From positions 62,001-126,000 of the forward strand of contig JAIQGE010000001.1 in NCBI GenBank assembly GCA_020072815.1: a stretch of 64,000 bases of DNA, given 5' to 3'. The notes beneath the pieces were generated by a model, which ran no database searches, was not told the origin of the DNA, and was given only the letters and a program-made list of their open reading frames with translations. Both the position numbers and the translations under genes were made by a program. Below, piece by piece: positions 1-7,201 of the stretch. Origin of the DNA: Terriglobia bacterium (GTDB taxonomy: Bacteria; Acidobacteriota; Terriglobia; Terriglobales; Acidobacteriaceae). Within the stretch, counting starts at the first letter, position 1, and each line of letters starts with the position of its first letter.

Positions 1-287
1 GCGGAAAATATGCGTCGCCGCTGCGGCACGATGAAGCGCTGGATGTTTCTCCGGAAGACGGCCTGCTCTACAAATTGCGCGAAGGCGAAAAAGTCCGCGT
101 GACGTCGCGACGCGGATCGCTGGTGGCGCCGGTGCGTTTCGATTCGGCGCTACGGCCCGGACTCGCGTTCCTGTCGGTCCACGCGCATGACCAGGTTGCG
201 ACCAATGATCTGACCATTGACGCCGTGGACCCCAAGTCTGGCACATCAGAGTTCAAGGCCACGGCCATTCGCATTGAGAAAATATAA
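1..287 (+). CDS. Formate dehydrogenase alpha subunit, C-terminal end (partial)
   Basis: Open from the left edge of the window (frame starting at base 3), so only the last ~94 residues are seen. They match the molybdopterin-dinucleotide-binding beta-barrel that closes formate dehydrogenase catalytic subunits: a 'lreGEKVRVTSRRG' strand, the 'HAHDQVATNDLT' segment and the terminal 'DP.SgtsEFKATAIRI'. The family oxidises formate to CO2 at a Mo/W-bisPGD centre in the cytoplasm. The stop is followed after 9 bp by the NuoE/NuoF-type partner, which supports an NAD-linked soluble complex. Whether the missing part starts with its own 4Fe-4S Mop domain cannot be seen, and this matters because the third gene of the operon carries such a domain. 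The family call is firm; the exact substrate is inferred from the operon. Confidence 0.85.
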   Translation, partial: GKYASPLRHDEALDVSPEDGLLYKLREGEKVRVTSRRGSLVAPVRFDSALRPGLAFLSVHAHDQVATNDLTIDAVDPKSGTSEFKATAIRIEKI

Positions 288-296
288 GGGGACCCT

Positions 297-2192
297 TTGG
301 ACCTTCATCTGACCAGCGCGCAAGCCACCGCAGACGAACGCGCCGCTGTTGATTCAGAACTGGGCGCGCCGGAATCCGGCTGGCAAGGCGGCCAGCGGCA
401 AACCGCAGACACGCGCTCGGCGTTCAACGGCCACTATGGCTCGCGCCACAGGCTGCTTCCCGTGCTCCACGCGGTGCAGAAGCGCATAGGGTGGATCAGT
501 CCGGGCGCTCTCAACTATGTTGCCGTGCGCTTGGACGTTGCTCCCGCGGAAGTGCACGGCGTGGCGTCTTTCTATGGAATGTTTTCGCTGGCGGCACGGC
601 CTGCGGTGGTAGCGCACGTTTGCGACGACATTGCGTGCATCACGCGCGGTTCGGACAAAGTTTGTGCCGAACTGGAAAAGAAACTTGGTCCCGCAGGTTC
701 CCCGTGCTCCGGCGGACGCGCTACTTGGCTGCGCAGCCAATGCCTTGGCCTGTGTGAGCGCGCTCCCGCCGCGCTGATCAGCGCAGCCGGGGAAAAACCG
801 CGCGAACGCGTGTTGGCGCCTGCGTCGGCGGAAACTGTTCAGACATTAGTGAGCGACGCCGTTGCCGGGCGAATGCCAGCAGAGCCGGACGAACTTAACA
901 TCAAGGCCAGTGTTCCGCAGGCCGCGCAGAAGCGTGATTCATCGCCTCTGCGGCTTCTCCAGCGCTTTAGCCAAGGCGACGCATCCGGCTTGGAAGGTTA
1001 CAAAAAGCTCGGCGGCTATCAAGGTTTGAGAAAAGCTCTTGCGTTTGGCGCGGAAGGCACGTTGCGTGAGATCTCTGCTTCCAAGCTTCTGGGGCGCGGC
1101 GGCGCGGCGTTTCCCACGGCCAATAAGTGGGAAGCTCTCTTCCTGCAGCGTCACCTGCTGCAAACCGACTCCAGCCGCACACACTACGTGATCTGCAACG
1201 CCGACGAATCCGAACCCGGCACGTTCAAAGACCGCATCTTGATGGAAGGCGATCCGTTCGCTGTTCTTGAGGGCATGACGATTGCCGGCTTGGTCACCGG
1301 CGCGCGCCAGGGCTACATCTACCTGCGCGGCGAATACCCGCTGGCCGCCGAGCGCATGCAAAACGCCATCGACGATGCCCGCAAGAACGGGTTCCTCGGT
1401 GAAAACATTCTGGGCAGCGACCTGAGCTTTAACATTGAAATTCGCCGCGGCGCGGGTGCTTACATCTGCGGTGAAGAAACCGCGCTGTTCAATTCGATTG
1501 AAGGCTACCGCGGCGAGCCGCGCAACAAGCCGCCGTTCCCCACGCAGTCCGGCCTCTTCCGCCAGCCCACCGCGGTCAACAACGTGGAAACGCTGGTGAA
1601 CGTCCCCGGCATCATCCGTGAAGGCGGCGCGGCTTATGCCAAGCTGGGTACGGAGAATTCCGCGGGCACCCGGCTCTTCTGCTTGTGCGGACACGTGGCG
1701 CGCCCCGGCGTTTACGAAACCGTCATGGGAACCACGCTGCGCCAGCTTATGGATCTTGCCGGCGGCGTGGCTGGCAGCGGCAAATTGCAAGCTGTCCTGC
1801 TGGGCGGCGCGGCCGGAACTTTTGTTGCGCCCAAGGAACTCGATACGCCGCTGACTTTTGAAGGGACGCGCGCCATCGGCGCTACGCTGGGTTCGGGCGT
1901 GGTCATGCTGTTTGACGATACGGTGGATCTGCGCCGCATCCTGCTGCGCATCGCCAGCTTCTTCCGCCATGAAACCTGCGGCCAGTGTGTTCCCTGCCGC
2001 GTGGGCGTGACTCGCCAGGAAGAGGCGTTGCAGCGCCTGATGAACGGCAAGCCTCTCGGCTCCGCGGCGCAGGAATTGAATTTGGTCCGCGAGATGGCCC
2101 AGGCCATGCGCGACGCCTCAATCTGCGGTCTGGGCCAGACCGCAGCCAGCGCGCTGGAATCCGCGCTACAGAGATGGAGATTGTTCTCATGA
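297..2192 (+). CDS. NAD-dependent formate dehydrogenase, fused NuoE/NuoF-type (FdsG-FdsB) subunit
   Basis: 631 aa. Residues ~40-170 are a NuoE-like thioredoxin-fold [2Fe-2S] domain with cysteines in CDDIAC and CLGLC. From ~220 on is a NuoF-like domain: FMN/NADH-binding GRGGAAFPTANKW, NADESEPGTFKDRILMEGDP and AGAYICGEETAL, then an SLBB-like segment and the C-terminal [4Fe-4S] motif CGQCVPCRVG with the distal Cys near the end. It should pass electrons from formate oxidation to NAD+. The start is TTG at 297 with AAGGGGA just upstream; no ATG fits as well. NuoE-NuoF fusion is known in several soluble formate dehydrogenases. It overlaps the next gene by 4 bp (ATGA), indicating translational coupling. 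Confidence 0.9.
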   Translation: MDLHLTSAQATADERAAVDSELGAPESGWQGGQRQTADTRSAFNGHYGSRHRLLPVLHAVQKRIGWISPGALNYVAVRLDVAPAEVHGVASFYGMFSLAARPAVVAHVCDDIACITRGSDKVCAELEKKLGPAGSPCSGGRATWLRSQCLGLCERAPAALISAAGEKPRERVLAPASAETVQTLVSDAVAGRMPAEPDELNIKASVPQAAQKRDSSPLRLLQRFSQGDASGLEGYKKLGGYQGLRKALAFGAEGTLREISASKLLGRGGAAFPTANKWEALFLQRHLLQTDSSRTHYVICNADESEPGTFKDRILMEGDPFAVLEGMTIAGLVTGARQGYIYLRGEYPLAAERMQNAIDDARKNGFLGENILGSDLSFNIEIRRGAGAYICGEETALFNSIEGYRGEPRNKPPFPTQSGLFRQPTAVNNVETLVNVPGIIREGGAAYAKLGTENSAGTRLFCLCGHVARPGVYETVMGTTLRQLMDLAGGVAGSGKLQAVLLGGAAGTFVAPKELDTPLTFEGTRAIGATLGSGVVMLFDDTVDLRRILLRIASFFRHETCGQCVPCRVGVTRQEEALQRLMNGKPLGSAAQELNLVREMAQAMRDASICGLGQTAASALESALQRWRLFS

Positions 2193-3139
2193 GCAAATCG
2201 GTTACAGCAATCACGCAATTGCTCGACGCGCCCCAGCCCACCATTCCTCTGCCGCGCGGACCCGTGCCGCAAGCGCCGCCGGAGCGCGAGCGCAGGTTGG
2301 TTGAAATCAAGATTGACGACCGCGCTATTTCCGTCCCCGAGGGATCAACGATTCTCGACGCCGCCAAAAAAATTGGCATTGACACTCCGACACTGTGCTT
2401 CCTCGAAAGCCTGACGCCCGTCAACGTGTGCCGCGTATGTGTCGTCGAACTCGAAGGTTCGCGCACGCTGGTTCCGGCTTGTTCGCGCAAAGCGGAACCC
2501 AACATGTCCATTAAGACGGACTCGGAACGCGTACGCCTAAGCCGCCGACTGGTGCTGGAGTTTTTGGCGTCGTCGGTGGACCTTTCCACCGCGCCAGCCA
2601 TGCAGGAATATATGAAGCGCTACGGCGCGCACCCGGAACGCTTTGGCGACGCGCACGCCACCGTCGCCCAGCCGGTGAAGATTGACAACGATCTGTACGT
2701 CCGCGACTACTCCAAGTGCGTCCTCTGCTACAAGTGCGTGGAAGCCTGCGGCGTGGACGCGCAGAACACGTTCGCCATCGCGGTGGCGGGCCGCGGCTTT
2801 TCCGCGCATATCGCCACGGAGTTTGACGTTCCCCTGCCTGACTCGGCCTGCGTCTACTGCGGCAACTGCATCGGCGTTTGTCCCACCGGGGCGCTCATGT
2901 TCAAGAGCGAATATGACATGCGCCAGGCGGGCACTTGGGACGAAGCACGCCAGTCGCAGATGGACACCATTTGTCCTTATTGCGGGGTGGGTTGCAATCT
3001 CACGGTCCATGAACAGGACGGAAAGATCGTCCGCGTAACTTCTCCGCTGGACCACACGGTCACCCACGGGAACCTGTGCATCAAAGGACGCTTTGGCTGG
3101 CAGTATGTGCAGATTGCGCCCGCAGAGAATGGGAAGTAA
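2189..3139 (+). CDS. Formate dehydrogenase Fe-S subunit (NuoG/FdsA N-terminal-like) ending in a Mop 4Fe-4S domain
   Basis: 316 aa. Start chosen at ATG 2189: it overlaps the preceding TGA and has GGAGA about 8 nt upstream. The frame is open further upstream only as a shadow. Domains: plant-type [2Fe-2S] domain at ~40-115 (C-x-x-C-x-x-C in 'NVCRVCVVE'), two [4Fe-4S] motifs (CVLCYKCVEAC, CVYCGNCIGVC), and a molybdopterin-oxidoreductase N-terminal [4Fe-4S] motif CPYCGVGC...GNLCIKGRFG. In FdsA/FdhF proteins this last motif leads straight into the catalytic domain, but here translation stops about 14 residues later. It therefore resembles the detached N-terminal half of an FdsA-type alpha subunit, wiring the catalytic protein to the diaphorase. 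Role in the complex is inferred from the operon. Confidence 0.85.
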   Translation: MSKSVTAITQLLDAPQPTIPLPRGPVPQAPPERERRLVEIKIDDRAISVPEGSTILDAAKKIGIDTPTLCFLESLTPVNVCRVCVVELEGSRTLVPACSRKAEPNMSIKTDSERVRLSRRLVLEFLASSVDLSTAPAMQEYMKRYGAHPERFGDAHATVAQPVKIDNDLYVRDYSKCVLCYKCVEACGVDAQNTFAIAVAGRGFSAHIATEFDVPLPDSACVYCGNCIGVCPTGALMFKSEYDMRQAGTWDEARQSQMDTICPYCGVGCNLTVHEQDGKIVRVTSPLDHTVTHGNLCIKGRFGWQYVQIAPAENGK

Positions 3140-3151
3140 CGCGGCCGCGTC

Positions 3152-3844
3152 TCATTTCAACAGCAATTGCGCCAACTCCGCCACGCTGCTGACCTGCACC
3201 GTGGGCTGCGCCACCGCGGGCTTGGCAGCGCCGGAACCTGGCCGGATGGACGGCCGGTTGACCCACGCGTTGCGGATGCCCAGCAGGTTCGCCGGAACAA
3301 CATCGTGGTACAGGCTCTGCGCGGCGTGGAGGATTTCCTGCTTCTTGAGGCCGCTGCGCGCCATCGCCTCCTGAAAATTCCTGAGAGACGGCTTATAGCT
3401 CTGCACTTGCTGCGCCGTCACAATGAGCGAGAACTCCACGCCCAGTTTCTTTTTTGTCACGGCAAACAAGTCATCATCAATGTTGGAGATCACGCCCAGG
3501 CGGAAACGCCGGGACAGCGCGTGCAGACCAGCAACCGTGTCGGGGAACGGCTCCCAACTGGTGAGAGATTGGGCAAAGCGGCTGCCGTCGTCTTCCGAAA
3601 TCGTGGCTCCCAGCCGGCGGCCCATTTCCTGTACGGTCTGTGAGAGTACTTGTTTGTACGGAAGGTAGGGTCCGGCTTCGAGCTCCGCTTCAATCTCGCC
3701 ATAGTGCTCCAGAAGCTGGAGATCGGAGACCTGCCGGCCCTCGCGGGAAAACAAGGGACGCAAAGCAGCGAGCATCCCCGTCTCCCAATCAATCAGGGTG
3801 CCGTAGCAATCGAATGTGATCAGCCGGATGGAAGAGAAATCCAT
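3152..3844 (-). CDS. HAD-superfamily hydrolase, haloacid dehalogenase type II-like
   Basis: 230 aa from ATG 3844 (MDFSSIRLITFDCYGTLID). The frame is open about 105 codons further upstream, but that stretch is low-complexity and runs into the divergent DUF2721 gene, so it is not counted. Motif I is FDCYGTLID (nucleophile Asp plus general acid context), motif II is ISN in 'GVISNIDDD', and the motif III lysine is in 'SYKPSLRNF'. The spacing matches (S)-2-haloacid dehalogenase-like HAD hydrolases. The natural substrate is unknown; many family members are phosphatases or act on small 2-haloacids. Converges with the formate dehydrogenase operon, leaving 12 bp between the stops. Confidence 0.85.
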   Translation of the reverse strand: MDFSSIRLITFDCYGTLIDWETGMLAALRPLFSREGRQVSDLQLLEHYGEIEAELEAGPYLPYKQVLSQTVQEMGRRLGATISEDDGSRFAQSLTSWEPFPDTVAGLHALSRRFRLGVISNIDDDLFAVTKKKLGVEFSLIVTAQQVQSYKPSLRNFQEAMARSGLKKQEILHAAQSLYHDVVPANLLGIRNAWVNRPSIRPGSGAAKPAVAQPTVQVSSVAELAQLLLK

Positions 3845-3958
3845 GGAACCAAGATTACTTTTTGAGCGCGGCCGCTGTCCAATCGCCGCGCTCAGCGCGA
3901 ACGAAAGAAGACCAAGAGCTTTGCTCCTGGCCGCAGCGCGTAGCATACTGTTGAGGTG

Positions 3959-4447
3959 ATGCCAACGCCTCTCAGCGACAATCCATTTGCCATTTTGACG
4001 TTTATCGCCGCGCCCGCGGTGTTCACGAATGCTTCCTCCGTGCTGGCCCTGGGCACCAGCAACCGTCTGGCGCGTGTGGTGGACCGGACGCGCCAAATTG
4101 CGCGCGAAATTCACGGCGCTCCGCCGGGAGACGCCAGCGCCAAAATGTGGGTGAACCACCTGGGCCGCATGGAGAAGCGCGGATCGCTGCTGGTGCGCGC
4201 CATGAGGTACTTTTACGGCGCCGTTGGCGCGTTTGCCGGAGCCAGCCTGGTTTCGATTCTTGGCGCGGTGCTGGCGTCCACGAATTACCGGCTGCCCTTT
4301 GAGGTGATCACCGGTATCGGCCTGGTGGCGGGCGGACTCGGGTTCACAGGACTGGTGGCGGGCTGCGTCCTTCTGGTAAGCGAAACGCGTCTGGCGCTTG
4401 CGATTATTGTGGAAGAAGCTGAGCTGGCCAAAACCTGGCTGAAATAG
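3959..4447 (+). CDS. DUF2721 family membrane protein
   Basis: About 162 aa. The N-terminal stretch 'IAAPAVFTNASSVLALGTSNRLARVVDRTRQ' (given here only as the family hallmark region, residues ~14-44) is typical of DUF2721. A central hydrophobic pair (~80-105 and ~115-140) predicts membrane segments. ATG 3959 is preceded in frame by GTG 3956; a TTGAGG overlaps the start, so the exact start is uncertain. The function of the family is not known. It is transcribed divergently from the HAD hydrolase across roughly 110 bp. Confidence 0.75.
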   Translation: MPTPLSDNPFAILTFIAAPAVFTNASSVLALGTSNRLARVVDRTRQIAREIHGAPPGDASAKMWVNHLGRMEKRGSLLVRAMRYFYGAVGAFAGASLVSILGAVLASTNYRLPFEVITGIGLVAGGLGFTGLVAGCVLLVSETRLALAIIVEEAELAKTWLK

Positions 4448-4803
4448 CGCGCGGCTGAAGGGAACCAGGAAGGTAAACGCTGCCCGTTCTTCGCCTTAGA
4501 CGCTGATTACCTGGCTCCGCCGATTATCAGCATAAGAATCTGCCTATCAGCAGGTTGGGCCAATCCCCGCCAACTGTCCCTCACACCTGAGGCAGCGTCC
4601 GCTCAAGTGACCCTGGACGCTGACCTTAGGGTATATGGCCTAGTTGCAAACAGGGCCTAATAATGTGAAATGGATGCTCATTAGGCCGCTCCGATTGTGT
4701 CTTTTGACCCGCATATTCGGGCCAGATGGACGAGCCAAAGTGAGCGCCACCAGCCATCCCTACGACTGCTAACAAGGGTGGCGACAAAAGGGGTTCTCCA
4801 AAA
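4448..4803. other. Intergenic stretch without recognised features
   Basis: No convincing gene, tRNA or strong terminator was found on either strand. The minus-strand open frames here are low-complexity shadows. It probably carries the promoter of the downstream small peptide and membrane protein genes, but no sigma-70 boxes stand out. Confidence 0.4.
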
Positions 4804-4938
4804 ATGGTCATGAATTTTATGTTCGCGCTCGCGCTGTTGTTGGGCACAATCGCCCCCAAGCTCCCGATCGTCGCGAAGCCGGGGACGGCGGGTACCAATC
4901 CGCTTCCCACCAAGCCTCCGAGCACGTCCGTCCAATAA
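4804..4938 (+). CDS. Small predicted exported or membrane-anchored peptide (44 aa)
   Basis: ATG 4804 to TAA 4938. Starts MVMNFMFALALLLGT, a short hydrophobic core like an uncleaved signal or anchor, followed by a Pro/Thr/Ser-rich tail (PLPTKPPSTS). An AAAAGGGG tract about 10 nt upstream could act as a ribosome-binding site. It ends 7 bp before the next membrane-protein gene, so they may be co-transcribed. No family is recognised. The size makes chance occurrence possible. Confidence 0.4.
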   Translation: MVMNFMFALALLLGTIAPKLPIVAKPGTAGTNPLPTKPPSTSVQ

Positions 4939-4945
4939 TCTGTTG

Positions 4946-5833
4946 ATGAAGCGCTATCTCCTCGACTACGGATTTTGGCTCAGCGGCAGCGGCATTTGCT
5001 GCCAATTTCTGGCTTGCTTGGCCCTGGTCAGGAGAAAAGACTTTTACCGCCAATGGAAGGTCTTCAGCTACTACCTCTTCTATATGGCGGCCCAGTCCGT
5101 TGTTTCGCTGGCAATTCTGGTTCTGGCCAGCAAAGAAGTCTATGCCTTCAGCTACTACCTGGCGGATTTCATTGAAGCCATTCTGCTGAACCTGGTGGTG
5201 CTGGAGATCATGGTCAAGGTGCTGGAGCCGTTTCAGTCGCTTCCCGGACGCACCGTGGCCCGGTTCTGCTTCTGGGCCTTCCTGGGCATTTCCACCGCAG
5301 TCGCGATTTCCGTGATGCTGCCGGTCCACGCCACGGGCGTTTTCTATGAAATACCACTGACCGTTGAGCGGACAATTTTCCTGGCGGACGCGGTGCTACT
5401 CTGGGTATTGCTGGTGCAATCCAAATCTCTGGGAATCACCTGGAAGTCATCCCAGGCGGAAATTGCCGCCGGGTTCATACTGTATTTGACAGTGCAGGCG
5501 ACCACGCGCTTTGCCGTGGCGATGTACAAGGGCAGCCTGCTGATCACCATTAGCGGCGTGATGGGACAACTGGCCTACCTGATCGCCCTGGTGGGTTGGA
5601 TATGGACTATCACTCACAGTGATCCGCTGCCCGCGCGGCCCTCGGCGGAAACGCTGGCCCGCATGCGGGAGCTTTCCTCAGATTTTGACGCGGTTCCGAA
5701 AGAGCGCATCTTCGCCGCCGTGGGCATCAAGGTGAACCGGCCCGACCCCCTTGAAGTAGAAGACGGGAACCCTCAGCCGGATGACGACGCTGAAGAACAT
5801 CGGCTCCAACCGCAGCGCGTCAGCATGAAGTAG
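4946..5833 (+). CDS. Multi-pass membrane protein of unknown function
   Basis: 295 aa from ATG 4946. About seven hydrophobic segments between residues 8 and 225, followed by a charged, acidic cytoplasmic-type tail (~230-295, e.g. 'EVEDGNPQPDDDAEEH'). No catalytic motif was recognised. Similar 7-TM hypothetical proteins are common in Acidobacteriota, which is general knowledge and not a search result. The gene ends 6 bp before the end of the convergent HpnB gene. Confidence 0.7.
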   Translation: MKRYLLDYGFWLSGSGICCQFLACLALVRRKDFYRQWKVFSYYLFYMAAQSVVSLAILVLASKEVYAFSYYLADFIEAILLNLVVLEIMVKVLEPFQSLPGRTVARFCFWAFLGISTAVAISVMLPVHATGVFYEIPLTVERTIFLADAVLLWVLLVQSKSLGITWKSSQAEIAAGFILYLTVQATTRFAVAMYKGSLLITISGVMGQLAYLIALVGWIWTITHSDPLPARPSAETLARMRELSSDFDAVPKERIFAAVGIKVNRPDPLEVEDGNPQPDDDAEEHRLQPQRVSMK

Positions 5834-5839
5834 CGGATT

Positions 5840-6988
5840 CTAGTCCCTGGCCGGGTCCTGGACACGTCCTTTCCATTCTCCTCCCCGTCCCAGCCAGTAC
5901 TTCCACGCGGAATGAAAAGTTGCGCCCATATAAAAGAGTGCCACCAGCGGCAGTGCCAGCGACCACAGCAGATTCAGCCGGTAAAACCGGATGATGGGCC
6001 CGTAGCAAATGGACATCAATATCCAGGCCGCGGCGCCCAGCAGCGCGGGAACCAGCCGGTGACTGAAGACCACGAGCAAGGGCGGCAACAGATACGCCAG
6101 CGCCATGCCGAAGAACGACAAGAACAACAAAAGCGCTGAATGCCGCAGCTGGTTGAACGCACTGCGGGAGATCATGCGTCCGATTTCAGCGAAGGAACCG
6201 TAGGGGCGAATGCTCCGTGTTTCGCGGCTCAATCCCAGCCACACACTGCCGCCGCTGCGTTTCACGTTCTTGGCCAAAGCGCAATCGTCAATGACCTCAC
6301 CTCGGATAGCGGCAATGCCTCCGGCGCGTTCCAGGATCTGCGGACGAACCAGAATGCTGCCGCCTGCTGCGCCCGCTGTGACACGACGGCGGTCGGCGAT
6401 CCAGGCAGGCGGATACAGCAAGAAGAAAAAAAAGACGAACGCGGGAATCAACGCCCGTTCCGCGAAAGTACCGCAATGCAGCATGACCATGAAAGACGCC
6501 AGGTCATACGGGCCGCGGGCGGCAATGGCTGCCAGCGTGGCCACGCTGTCCGGCGCGTGCTCAATGTCGGCATCGGTGAGCAAATAAAAATCCGCATGCA
6601 GCTCGCGCACCCGTTGCACACCTTGCTCCACCGCCCACAATTTCCCGGACCATCCCGGAGGCAGCGGCTGGCCGGTGATGATGATCAGCCGCTCCGGATG
6701 ACCGGACTCGGCGGCGGCGCGACGAGCGACTTCGGCGGTGCCGTCACTGCTGCCGTCATCCACCAGAATAACGCTGATCCCAACTCCGCTTTGCTTCAGC
6801 AGCGACGCAACGCTTCGGCCCACCACGCCGGCTTCATCGCGCGCGGGCACGATGGCCGTCACACGGACAGCAGGCTGGTGCGCAGGCGGCGACGGCGCAA
6901 CCAGCCGCTCTGCGCGCCAGAAGCTTCCGCGCCAGAACGCAAGATAAATCCACGACAGCAGGGCGATGGCCCCGGCAAGAACAATCAT
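5840..6988 (-). CDS. hpnB: Hopanoid-associated family 2 glycosyltransferase HpnB
   Basis: 382 aa. N-terminal membrane anchor (1-20), then a GT-A fold: 'VTAIVPARDEAGVVGRSV', 'VILVDDGSSDGTAEVAR' and the metal-binding 'LLTDADIEH' (DxD-like). Three C-terminal membrane segments (~290-375). The segment 'PLPPGWSGKLWAVEQG' is characteristic of HpnB. HpnB-type enzymes are linked to hopanoid biosynthesis clusters, but no squalene-hopene cyclase gene lies within this window, so the pathway link rests on family membership. 'GEVIDDCALAK' provides the acidic residue cluster expected for processive or GT2 catalysis. Confidence 0.8.
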   Translation of the reverse strand: MIVLAGAIALLSWIYLAFWRGSFWRAERLVAPSPPAHQPAVRVTAIVPARDEAGVVGRSVASLLKQSGVGISVILVDDGSSDGTAEVARRAAAESGHPERLIIITGQPLPPGWSGKLWAVEQGVQRVRELHADFYLLTDADIEHAPDSVATLAAIAARGPYDLASFMVMLHCGTFAERALIPAFVFFFFLLYPPAWIADRRRVTAGAAGGSILVRPQILERAGGIAAIRGEVIDDCALAKNVKRSGGSVWLGLSRETRSIRPYGSFAEIGRMISRSAFNQLRHSALLLFLSFFGMALAYLLPPLLVVFSHRLVPALLGAAAWILMSICYGPIIRFYRLNLLWSLALPLVALFYMGATFHSAWKYWLGRGGEWKGRVQDPARD

Positions 6989-7201
6989 GACGGGGCTATT
7001 TTACAAATTGGTGGCGTTCGACATGCGCGCCAATTGTCGTCCGGACGCGCCAAGGCAGAACACCGGCATCAGGCAGGATTGTTTGGCTGTTTACTTTGGA
7101 TACGCAAAGGCTTTAATCTTCCATCAGAAGCAGTCTTATTACGATATTGTGCCCCCTTCGGACCGGAAAGCCTCAGCGCTGCATCCTTTTAGAGGATCCA
7201 A

